The notes: generated by a model not told the origin, from the letters alone. Shown: positions 1 through 6,009, counted from the first letter of the stretch. The stretch: DNA of 6,126 bases from Ruminococcaceae bacterium UBA6857 (GCA_002451715.1 DKDD01000225.1:1-6126), one strand, 5' to 3'. Numbers and translations are program-made.

Positions 1-1086
1 GCCGTAAAGGCGCTTTCTGACCGTTTCAAAGTCGTCATCCGAAATTCCTTCTTCGCGAAGTCTTTTGATTTCGCCGATGATTTCGTCGCGTACCTTTTTC
101 GGTTCGCTGCTTTCACCGGTGAAAATCGGAACGGCAAAGCCTCTTCCGGTGAAGTATTCCGTGCCGAAGTTTTGGTTGATAAGACCCTCTTCAAGCATTT
201 TGCAGTAAAGCGGCGAAACCTTTCCCGCAATGATCCCGAGCGCAAGGTTGACCGAAACAAGCTCTTTCGGCGTGCGAAGAGGGGAACGGTGGTTTTCTTT
301 GAAACCGAGCGCAAACTTCGTCACGTCAACGCCGAGTTTTTCTTCGGTGTAATCGGTAACAACGCCTGTGTCTTCTTCGGGAATGATTTGTTCAAATTCA
401 ACCTTTTCTTCTTTCGGAAGAACGCGGTCTGCAATTTTAAGAACTTCATCTTTTGAAACGTTTCCCGCAACGGCAAGTGCCATATTTGAAAGGTTATAGA
501 ACGTGTTGTAGCAGCCGTAAAGGAGCTTTGCATTGATTTCGGCAATGGATTCAATCGTTCCGGCAATATCGATTCTTACCGGGTTCTTGCTGTAAATTCC
601 GCGAAGAAGATTGAAAAGCGTTTGCCAATCCGGGTCGTCCTGATACATTCTGATTTCCTGACCGATGATGCCCTGTTCCTTTTGAACGGTCTGTTCTGTG
701 AAATACGGCTTTTTAACAAAGTCAAGAAGAATTTCAAGCGATTTTTCAAAATTACTGCTGCAAGAGAAAATGTAGCAGGTGCGGTCAAAGGACGTGAAAG
801 CGTTTGCGTTTGCGCCCGTTTTTGCAAAAAGTTCAAATGCGTCAAGTTCTTCGCTTTCAAAAAGCTTGTGTTCAAGAAAGTGCGCAATACCCTCCGGAAC
901 GCAGGTGAAGTCTTTTTCGTTTTTGAGCTTGAAGCAAGTGTCGATTGAGCCGTACTTCGTTCCGAACATTGCAAATGCTCCGGTGTATTCCGGCTTTTCC
1001 ATCACGAATATTTTAAGACCGCTGTCGTGGTCAATTTCATAGTAACCGTCCGAAAGAAGGTCGTTTTTAATGAATTTTTCAGTCAT
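1..1086 (-). CDS. ymfH: M16 family zinc peptidase YmfH, C-terminus cut by window edge
   Basis: The 362 visible residues run off the left edge without a stop. Family members have about 430 residues, so roughly 65 are missing. The inverted zinc motif is intact: H69-F-L-E72-H73, followed by two glutamates seven residues apart (E137 in QKEQG, E144 in GQEIR). These match the accessory glutamate and third zinc ligand of pitrilysin-type enzymes. The segment NANAFTSFDRT (about 93-103) is typical of the family. The C-terminal half has LEEGLINQNF at about 298-307, where catalytic M16 partners often carry an Arg/Tyr pair, so it probably relies on YmfF for that function. The ATG overlaps the end of ymfF by 8 bases and has GGAGG 9 bases upstream, inside ymfF, which indicates translational coupling. 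In Bacillus subtilis, ymfF and ymfH are associated with 5-aminopentanol modification of elongation factor P. No signal peptide is seen, so the protein is probably cytoplasmic. Family assignment is firm; the EF-P role here is inferred. Confidence 0.93.
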   Translation of the reverse strand, partial: MTEKFIKNDLLSDGYYEIDHDSGLKIFVMEKPEYTGAFAMFGTKYGSIDTCFKLKNEKDFTCVPEGIAHFLEHKLFESEELDAFELFAKTGANANAFTSFDRTCYIFSCSSNFEKSLEILLDFVKKPYFTEQTVQKEQGIIGQEIRMYQDDPDWQTLFNLLRGIYSKNPVRIDIAGTIESIAEINAKLLYGCYNTFYNLSNMALAVAGNVSKDEVLKIADRVLPKEEKVEFEQIIPEEDTGVVTDYTEEKLGVDVTKFALGFKENHRSPLRTPKELVSVNLALGIIAGKVSPLYCKMLEEGLINQNFGTEYFTGRGFAVPIFTGESSEPKKVRDEIIGEIKRLREEGISDDDFETVRKRLYG

Positions 1087-2359
1087 CTTCTTTTTCCTCC
1101 TTTTTCTCGCTTTCAAGAATAAATACCGTGTCTTCGGTTACGGAACAGGCGGCAACGATAATTTCTTCGCGGCTGACCGATTTGATCATTTCGGCAATCG
1201 AATCCGGTGTGTAAAATTCGCCCGAAGCGCAGTACGCTTTGAACCAGGCGTCAATGTCCGTTCCGGCGTCTTCAACGGAATGAAGCGTGTCGCAAAGGCT
1301 GAGTTTTGCCTGCGCAACCGTTTCGTCTTCAAAGTTGCCGCGTCTTACTTCGTCAAGTTCGTTTCTGATTGCATCAAGCGCTTTTTGTGCATTTTCGGTT
1401 TCAACACCGCTTTGAACGGCAATGATGCCCTTTGAGTTGATGAGCGACGCGCTGCAATAATAGCAAAGGCTCATTTTTTCGCGCACGTTCATGAAAAGCT
1501 TTGAAAAAGTGCCCGAACCGAAAATTGCATTCATAACTTTCAGCGCGGCATAGTTGTCCATGCCGTAAGTCATGCCTGCGCGGTAGCCGACAACCAGCTT
1601 GCCCTGCTTAACGTTTTGCTTTTCGGTAACGGTTTTTGTGCCGTAGCTTTCCGTTAAAAATTCTGTTGTGATGTCGATGATGTTTTTGCGTTCAAGTTTT
1701 TCAAAATACGGTTTTACGGTGTCGGTAATTTCCTTTTCGCTCTTCGGTCCGATATAGTTTATCTGGATCGGGCAGGAGAAAATGAGGTTTTTCCACTCTT
1801 CAAAAAGAACCTTTCCGTCAAGCTTTTCGATGATTTCCTTTTTGCCGTATTTGTTGAGGGAATAAGCTTCATTTTTGCACATTTCTTCCAGCATACGGTT
1901 GAGGGCGTAAACGCGCTTTTCGTCTTTTTCGCTTTCGATTCTTTGAAGCAAAAGACGCTTTTCGCGCTCAACGTTTTCTTTTTTGAATCCGTCCGGAGTG
2001 ATGTCCGGCTCAAAAAGGCAGGAGAGAAGAAGCTTAATGCATTCTTCGGTAATCGGTGCGCCGTCAAGTGTAAATTTATCGTCAAGGCAGGAAAGGTTAA
2101 GGCTCAAAACAAGAGCTTCGCCCGATTTTGAAATTGACGGAGAAATGATTGCGCCGTAAAGTTTTGCAAGCGCACGGTTCATTGAAAAAACCGTCGGATA
2201 TTCTTTTGTTGTTCTTGAAAGAAGATAGATAAGAAGGGCTTTTTCGCTCGTTTTGGAATCAAGGGGCGCAACAATGTTCAGCGACATTGTTGTTGTTTTG
2301 AACTTTCCCGTTTGGTGATATCCGAGCTTTACGCCCTTTGAAATTTTTGAAACGTTCAC
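1079..2359 (-). CDS. ymfF: M16-like non-catalytic partner subunit YmfF
   Basis: This 426-residue protein begins at a GTG with GGGAGG 7 bases upstream. Its length fits the YmfF family. The N-terminal domain has the M16 fold pattern, but the region that should carry HxxEH reads LLSRTTKEYPT (about 46-56), with no zinc ligands, so it should not be a protease on its own. A following segment, ALAKLYGAIISPS (63-75), is typical of YmfF. The C-terminal domain keeps the Arg/Tyr signature in VREKMSLCYY (R293, Y300), which M16B enzymes use to bind the substrate backbone. The tail is acidic and lysine-rich (EKKEEKEDD). It precedes and overlaps ymfH by 8 bases (ATGACTGA), so the two are almost certainly co-expressed and probably form a heterodimer. 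In Bacillus the pair is linked to EF-P aminopentanol modification; no efp or ymfI lies in this window to support that directly. Confidence 0.92.
   Translation of the reverse strand: MNVSKISKGVKLGYHQTGKFKTTTMSLNIVAPLDSKTSEKALLIYLLSRTTKEYPTVFSMNRALAKLYGAIISPSISKSGEALVLSLNLSCLDDKFTLDGAPITEECIKLLLSCLFEPDITPDGFKKENVEREKRLLLQRIESEKDEKRVYALNRMLEEMCKNEAYSLNKYGKKEIIEKLDGKVLFEEWKNLIFSCPIQINYIGPKSEKEITDTVKPYFEKLERKNIIDITTEFLTESYGTKTVTEKQNVKQGKLVVGYRAGMTYGMDNYAALKVMNAIFGSGTFSKLFMNVREKMSLCYYCSASLINSKGIIAVQSGVETENAQKALDAIRNELDEVRRGNFEDETVAQAKLSLCDTLHSVEDAGTDIDAWFKAYCASGEFYTPDSIAEMIKSVSREEIIVAACSVTEDTVFILESEKKEEKEDD
1096..1103 (-). promoter_or_regulatory. Ribosome binding site of ymfH
   Basis: The minus strand reads AAAAGGAGG, with GGAGG 9 bases before the ATG at 1086. 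It lies inside the last codons of ymfF and supports this ymfH start and coupled translation. Confidence 0.8.
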
Positions 2360-2366
2360 TTTTATT

Positions 2367-2372
2367 CCTCCC
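2367..2372 (-). promoter_or_regulatory. Ribosome binding site deciding the GTG start of ymfF
   Basis: The minus strand reads GGGAGG, 7 bases before GTG at 2359. The next in-frame Met codon is residue 25 and has no comparable site, so the GTG start is preferred. Confidence 0.82.
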
Positions 2373-2390
2373 GAAATAACATTCTTTTTT

Positions 2391-2399
2391 ATTTTACCA
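2391..2399 (-). promoter_or_regulatory. Putative extended -10 promoter for ymfF-ymfH
   Basis: The minus strand reads TGGTAAAAT, an extended -10 (TGn followed by five of six TATAAT bases). Transcription would start near 2384 and leave a leader of about 25 nt before the GTG. The hexamer 17 bases upstream (TAGTAA) is a poor -35, which extended -10 promoters can tolerate. Assigned by eye. Confidence 0.4.
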
Positions 2400-2443
2400 C
2401 AACGTTCGGATAATTACTATAGAAATGCCCGAAAAAGTTTTTG

Positions 2444-2472
2444 TTGCGTGTTTTGGTTTTTGATGATATTAT
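2444..2472 (+). promoter_or_regulatory. Putative promoter of the TfoX-like gene
   Basis: TTGCGT (2444-2449), a 17-base spacer and TATTAT (2467-2472) give a weak -35 and good -10. The start near 2479 would leave a leader of only about 19 nt before the ATG. TTGTTG (2441-2446) with TGATAT (2464-2469), also spaced by 17, is an alternative. It lies in the 138-base divergent region shared with ymfF. Confidence 0.35.
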
Positions 2473-2482
2473 TGAAGCCGTG

Positions 2483-2489
2483 AAAGGAG
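2483..2489 (+). promoter_or_regulatory. Ribosome binding site deciding the start of the TfoX-like gene
   Basis: AAAGGAG lies 8 bases before ATG at 2498. The reading frame is open further upstream to a TTG at 2441, but that codon has no ribosome binding site and the added residues fall outside the domain. ATG 2498 is therefore chosen. Confidence 0.85.
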
Positions 2490-2497
2490 TGCTTTTT

Positions 2498-2821
2498 ATG
2501 GCAACATCAAAAGAATACATCGACTTTGTTCTTGAAAATATTCACGGCTTTGAAAACGTGAGGGCAAGAAAAATGTTCGGCGAATACATGGTTTATGTTA
2601 ACGACAAGCCGGTTTTGCTTGTTTGCGACAACACTGTTTTTGTCAAAAAGCTGCCGGAGCTTTTACCGCTTATGGAAAACGCCGAATGCGGTCTTCCGTA
2701 TGAGGGCACAAAAGAACATTATATTCTTGACATTGAAAACGAAGAACTTTCAAAAAAGGTGATTTCCGTGCTTGAAGCGGTTACGCCTGTGCCGAAAAAG
2801 AAGACGAAAAAAGCAAAGTAA
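2498..2821 (+). CDS. TfoX/Sxy N-terminal-domain protein
   Basis: A small 107-residue protein made up of a single TfoX N-terminal domain. The recognisable pattern is RKMFGEYMVYV (24-34), then the strands VLLVCDNTVFVKK (39-51), then LPYEGTKEHYILD (66-78), and a Pro/Lys-rich tail (97-107). The C-terminal helix-hairpin domain of proteobacterial TfoX/Sxy competence regulators is absent. Stand-alone N-domain proteins are common in Firmicutes and their function is mostly unknown. The basic tail could contact nucleic acid, which is a guess. The gene is divergent from ymfF and convergent with the hydrolase gene ending at 2863, so it is probably monocistronic. No competence genes are seen nearby, so a role in DNA uptake is not supported. 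The domain call is confident; the function is not. Confidence 0.85.
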   Translation: MATSKEYIDFVLENIHGFENVRARKMFGEYMVYVNDKPVLLVCDNTVFVKKLPELLPLMENAECGLPYEGTKEHYILDIENEELSKKVISVLEAVTPVPKKKTKKAK

Positions 2822-2853
2822 AAAAATGCCGTGCATCAAAGCGCGGCATTTTT
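2821..2853. terminator. Bidirectional rho-independent terminator between convergent genes
   Basis: An 8-bp stem (2827-2834 with 2841-2848; TGCCGTGC and GCGCGGCA) closes a 6-base loop. It is flanked by A residues at 2820-2826 and T residues at 2849-2853, so it can terminate in both directions. In plus-strand RNA the sixth pair is a G-U wobble. In minus-strand RNA the same position is a C-A mismatch, but the U tract is longer (7 against 5). It overlaps the last base of the TfoX-like stop and lies about 10 bases past the hydrolase stop at 2863. Confidence 0.85.
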
Positions 2854-2862
2854 GTCGGTATT

Positions 2863-4320
2863 TTATGAAAGCGGTTTAAGCTCCTGCGTGTTGAAATCCG
2901 AAATCATGAACTGCGGATATTTTTCGTTTGAGCCGGCTTTTGCATCACCCGTGTTTGAAAGAAGATACATAATGAAATCGCTGTAATCGGTGCCGTATGA
3001 GCCGGCGACGTGCGGTGCATATTTGATCATGTATGTATATTCGGGAAGAATTGCGGTTGAAAGGTCAACGCAGTTGTCGGGCGAAAGAAGCGACGGGTCG
3101 GAAGCTTTGTAATCTTCGCCGAGCGTTTTTCCGAATTTTGCAACCGTTGCAAAGCCGGAAGTGTTGTAAGCTTCAAGAATAGTGTCGCCGGAAAAGTCGG
3201 AACTTTCGCAAAACGGAGTTACGGGCGAACCGTAGTTTGAAAGAACATTGATTTTAACTCCTTTTGAAATCATTTCTTTCAAAAGTGCGGTTCTGTTTTT
3301 CATCATGTTTTGAAGTGAGTCGGTTCTTTTGAGGAATGTTTCGGTGACGTTGTTCTTTGAACCGAAAACAAAAGTCATTGCTTTGTCATAGTCTTCTTCG
3401 CAGATGAGACCCCAAAGGGTGGGCGAGTGACCGAAAATCGGTCTGAGAACGCGGTCATAAATGTCGTCTTTTCTGTTTTCAAGAATGTAGTCCGTGAGCT
3501 TTGTGAGAAGATTCAGCGCACCGGATTTATAAAGCACGTTCATCGCAAATTTTCCTGCGGCATTTGCGCTTCCGTTTGAAAGATAGTTATAGATGTTTTC
3601 CGCCGTAATGTTAAGCTTTCCGGTGAAAACGTCGCAGGCAACCTGTGCGCCGCAGAATGTTGAAGAATCGAAAATGCAGCGGCCGATGTTTTCATAACCG
3701 TATTTTGAAAGATATGCCATTGTCATGATCCCGCCCATGCTGGCGCAGATGATGTTGACTTTTTTGTGTCCCGTGTTTTTAACGGCAAGCTGAACGGCAT
3801 TGTTGATTTGATCCGCAACAACAAACGGGTCAACGCGCCAGTCATAGCTTATATAGTAGACATACTTTTTGCCGTAGGTTTCAAGACAGGTGCGAACAAT
3901 TCCAAGCTCGCAGGCTTCTTCTTCAAGAAGTTCGGGATAGTGGTCGGCGCTGAGCGAGTAGTCTCTCATTCCGGTGTTATAGACCGGGTCGCCGTTTTCG
4001 TCCATTGAGTTATATTTGAGAACTTCATAAACGCAGTCAAGAACCGTGTCGATTGCGGCGTCCTTGTCACGCTTCAAAAAAAGCTGCCAAAGCGCTTTGA
4101 CCGCCGCCGGGGCAATTGTTTTAACGCTGAAATCGTTGACCGATTTTTCGTCTTTGGTGTTGGGGTCAACCTTAACGTTCATAAAGTCCATTCCGCGAAC
4201 CATGATTATGGGATCGCGGTCGGTGATTGTTTCTGCGCTTTTTGAATCGGCGGCAAAGGCATATACCGATATCGAAAAAATCATCAGAACGGCAAGAAAC
4301 AGACTTAAAACTTTTTTCAT
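2863..4320 (-). CDS. Secreted alpha/beta hydrolase, LCAT/PDAT-like, CASMG nucleophile elbow
   Basis: This 485-residue protein has a Sec signal peptide (MKK, hydrophobic core 4-20, probable cleavage after AFA at residue 23). The mature protein starts with a likely oxyanion strand, DPIIMVRGMDF (36-46). YDWR (159-162) followed by DPFVVADQIN matches the conserved YDWR of lecithin:cholesterol acyltransferase-like enzymes. The nucleophile elbow is IICASMGG with S194; the first Gly of GxSxG is Cys and the residue before Ser is Ala. Candidate acid is D379 (SGDTI) and candidate base H437 (YAPH). FGHSPTLW (296-303) is shared with its neighbour. The mature part has ten cysteines. The frame opens at ATG 4341, but only ATG 4320 has a ribosome binding site and begins a normal signal peptide. 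It is a diverged paralog of the gene at 4394-5908, 73 bases upstream. A lipase, esterase or acyltransferase acting outside the membrane is likely; the substrate is unknown. Confidence 0.85.
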   Translation of the reverse strand: MKKVLSLFLAVLMIFSISVYAFAADSKSAETITDRDPIIMVRGMDFMNVKVDPNTKDEKSVNDFSVKTIAPAAVKALWQLFLKRDKDAAIDTVLDCVYEVLKYNSMDENGDPVYNTGMRDYSLSADHYPELLEEEACELGIVRTCLETYGKKYVYYISYDWRVDPFVVADQINNAVQLAVKNTGHKKVNIICASMGGIMTMAYLSKYGYENIGRCIFDSSTFCGAQVACDVFTGKLNITAENIYNYLSNGSANAAGKFAMNVLYKSGALNLLTKLTDYILENRKDDIYDRVLRPIFGHSPTLWGLICEEDYDKAMTFVFGSKNNVTETFLKRTDSLQNMMKNRTALLKEMISKGVKINVLSNYGSPVTPFCESSDFSGDTILEAYNTSGFATVAKFGKTLGEDYKASDPSLLSPDNCVDLSTAILPEYTYMIKYAPHVAGSYGTDYSDFIMYLLSNTGDAKAGSNEKYPQFMISDFNTQELKPLS

Positions 4321-4329
4321 TTTCAACTT

Positions 4330-4335
4330 TCCTCT
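4330..4335 (-). promoter_or_regulatory. Ribosome binding site deciding the start of the downstream hydrolase
   Basis: The minus strand reads AGAGGA, 9 bases before ATG at 4320. It lies after the alternative upstream ATG at 4341, which has no purine-rich site, so the shorter start is chosen. Confidence 0.75.
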
Positions 4336-4352
4336 TTCCATAATTCATATGA

Positions 4353-4376
4353 CCGAACAAATTAAAAAACGTTCGG
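4353..4376. repeat. Inverted repeat between the two hydrolase genes
   Basis: CCGAAC (4353-4358) and GTTCGG (4371-4376) form a perfect 6-base inverted repeat with a 12-base A/T-rich centre. It sits just downstream of the putative -10 of the downstream gene, at the expected start of transcription. It could be an operator for a dimeric regulator or a 5' RNA hairpin. It has no proper T tract after the stem, so it is a poor terminator for the upstream gene. Confidence 0.5.
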
Positions 4377-4377
4377 A

Positions 4378-4386
4378 ATTATATCA
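4378..4386 (-). promoter_or_regulatory. Putative extended -10 promoter for the downstream hydrolase
   Basis: The minus strand reads TGATATAAT, a perfect extended -10. No good -35 lies 16-18 bases upstream (TTCGGA, TTTCGG, TTTTCG). The expected start is near 4371 and gives a leader of about 50 nt. It suggests that this gene can be transcribed separately from the upstream paralog. Confidence 0.5.
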
Positions 4387-4393
4387 ATGCTTA

Positions 4394-5908
4394 TTACTTT
4401 CCGAAAATTCTGAGAACGAGTCTTTTGATTGCGTCAAAAAGCTCTGCAACGGCTTTGAAAAAGCGAACAAAAATGTTTTCTTCGCCCTTGTTTTCGTCAA
4501 CGCTTTCGTCTTTGTGGTCGAAAGAAAGAAAACGCGGATATTTTTCAAAAGTGTCAACGGTAACTTTTTCGTCCGAAAAAAGAATGGCACATGAAAGTTC
4601 AAAGAGCGAATCGTGACCTGTCGAGTGTTTAAGTCCGTTTATGAACCATGTTTGATTCGGGAAAAGGCAAGTTGAAGCGTCAACTTGCTTGTCGGGAGAA
4701 ATATACTTTGCGTCCTTTTCGGCAAGGTATTCATCCGAAAGTTTTTCGCCGGCGGGGGCAACTGTTGCGCCGTAAGAAGTGTACTTCGTGTCAATTACGC
4801 CGTCGCCGTTTGCGTTCCATGTCGGAGTAATCGGAACGGAGCTGTAACCGTATGACGAATAAACACCGAAGCGGCACTGCTTTTCGGTTTCAACAAGAAG
4901 GTCAACCTTGTCTTTTCTGACCGTATTGTCAAACGCATAAAGCTTTTCAAGAAGTTTTGCATAAGCTGCGGTATCTCCGCCGCAGACTTCGCCGAAAATA
5001 TAGTTGTATGCGTCGCCGAGGTATTCGTCCGGACACATTGCCCAAATTGTCGGCCAGCGGCAAAACAGCGGCATAACAACTTCGGGAATTGCGTCTTCTT
5101 TGATTCCTTCAATCATTTCGTCGGCAAAGTTCATTACAAAATCAAGAACACCGGCTCTTGTAAGAAGTTCTGAAACGGTTGAAACAAGCGATTTATAGCT
5201 TGTTCCGTCCATGACGTATGAAAGAAAGCTTTTTATTGCGTCAAGGCTGAGTTCAATTTGACCGGTGAGGAGTTCGCCGGTATAGGTTTCGCCGAAAACG
5301 GCGGTCGAATCCATAATAACGCCCTGAATTCTGTCTCTTCCGAAAAGATCAATGTATGAAAGAGTAACAACGCCGCCATAAGAGTGAGCGGTGAGGCAAA
5401 CCTTTTCGCTTCCGCTTTGTTTGCAGACATATTCGATAAAGTCGTTGAGCTGCGCCGCAATTTCAAGCGGACTCAAACGCCAGTCATATTTAAAGTCGAT
5501 TTCGTCTTTTGAAAGAATTTCTTCTTTTGTCGGATAAGTGAAATCAACGCCCGTGTTGGTTTCTTTGTCGCCGCTTTCATTGAGCCAAACGGGCTCAAAA
5601 ATTTTGTTTGCCGCAGGAACGATTGCCTTTGAAAAAGTTTTCCAATCCTTTGTGACCGAAACGGTAACAAGGGCGGGAAGAACTTCTTTAACAACGCCGA
5701 TTATTGCGTCGTTTGACGGCGGCCAAATTTGTTTTTGCTCCTCTGTTCCCGGATTTTCATAAAGCGAACATGACATGAAACCCATAACGTGAATAATTGG
5801 GCAGTTTTTTTCATAACTTACTTCTTTTGCCGAAGCGCAAATGCCGAACATTCCGCCGAACGCAAGAACAAAAGCAAGAAAAATGCCGAGTGCTTTTTTC
5901 AGTTTCAT
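4394..5908 (-). CDS. Secreted alpha/beta hydrolase, LCAT/PDAT-like, with amphipathic C-terminal tail
   Basis: This 504-residue protein has a Sec signal peptide (MKLKK, hydrophobic core 6-23, probable cleavage after ASA at residue 27). The mature part begins with NCPIIHVMGF (35-44), the likely oxyanion-hole strand of lipase-like folds. YDWR (141-144) is the hallmark of LCAT/PDAT-type acyltransferases. The nucleophile elbow is TAHSYGG with S176; Ala replaces the first Gly, as in Bacillus subtilis lipase LipA. Candidate acid is D369 (NANGDGVID), resembling GDGTV of LCAT relatives; candidate base is H428 (GLKHSTGH), with H432 as an alternative. RWPTIW (284-289) is shared with the downstream paralog. 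The last 26 residues (479-504) form a basic amphipathic helix after an acidic linker, perhaps binding membrane or wall; the paralog lacks it. ATG 5908 has AAGGAG 8 bases upstream and starts a normal signal peptide. Translation ends in a double stop (TAATAA). The substrate is unknown; acyl ester hydrolysis or transfer is inferred. Confidence 0.87.
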   Translation of the reverse strand: MKLKKALGIFLAFVLAFGGMFGICASAKEVSYEKNCPIIHVMGFMSCSLYENPGTEEQKQIWPPSNDAIIGVVKEVLPALVTVSVTKDWKTFSKAIVPAANKIFEPVWLNESGDKETNTGVDFTYPTKEEILSKDEIDFKYDWRLSPLEIAAQLNDFIEYVCKQSGSEKVCLTAHSYGGVVTLSYIDLFGRDRIQGVIMDSTAVFGETYTGELLTGQIELSLDAIKSFLSYVMDGTSYKSLVSTVSELLTRAGVLDFVMNFADEMIEGIKEDAIPEVVMPLFCRWPTIWAMCPDEYLGDAYNYIFGEVCGGDTAAYAKLLEKLYAFDNTVRKDKVDLLVETEKQCRFGVYSSYGYSSVPITPTWNANGDGVIDTKYTSYGATVAPAGEKLSDEYLAEKDAKYISPDKQVDASTCLFPNQTWFINGLKHSTGHDSLFELSCAILFSDEKVTVDTFEKYPRFLSFDHKDESVDENKGEENIFVRFFKAVAELFDAIKRLVLRIFGK

Positions 5909-5916
5909 CAAATCTT

Positions 5917-5922
5917 CTCCTT
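5917..5922 (-). promoter_or_regulatory. Ribosome binding site deciding the start of the upstream hydrolase
   Basis: The minus strand reads AAGGAG, 8 bases before ATG at 5908. The frame stays open upstream to a TTG at 5980 with no such site, so the signal-peptide ATG is preferred. Confidence 0.85.
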
Positions 5923-5927
5923 CTTGC

Positions 5928-5943
5928 GGCTTTTTGAAAAGCC
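5928..5943 (-). promoter_or_regulatory. Small hairpin in the leader of the upstream hydrolase
   Basis: GGCTTTT and AAAAGCC can pair as a 6-7 bp stem with a 2-4 base loop, ending 5 bases upstream of the AAGGAG site. It could protect the 5' end of the mRNA or modulate initiation. No T tract follows, so it is not a terminator. Confidence 0.4.
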
Positions 5944-6009
5944 TTTTATAAATCTTTCTATCGCCGAAGTGTTCGGACAAATGTCGCTTATCTTCGGTCA
6001 GACAATGGG

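Noticed and set aside
172..1435. Several plus-strand open frames rich in Phe, Lys and Asn
   Set aside because: They are antisense to ymfH and ymfF. Their composition is what GAA/AAA-rich minus-strand codons give when read backwards.
4046..4594. A 182-codon plus-strand open frame across the hydrolase junction
   Set aside because: It runs antisense to two well-supported exported hydrolases, has no ribosome binding site I can see, and its translation matches no recognisable fold. It is a shadow of the minus-strand genes.
5826..5844. Possible lipoprotein signal at Cys24 of the upstream hydrolase
   Set aside because: The residues before the Cys are F-G-I, which does not fit a lipobox. ASA followed by Lys just after it is a better signal peptidase I site.
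5964..5976. CCGAA-gtg-TTCGG as a LexA-type operator
   Set aside because: The spacing and outer bases do not fit the Gram-positive LexA box (CGAAC-N4-GTTCG). The short palindrome is kept only as part of the leader-folding finding.
5909..5980. Longer N-terminus for the upstream hydrolase from a TTG at 5980
   Set aside because: It has no ribosome binding site, would bury the signal peptide behind 24 charged residues, and overlaps a hairpin in the leader.
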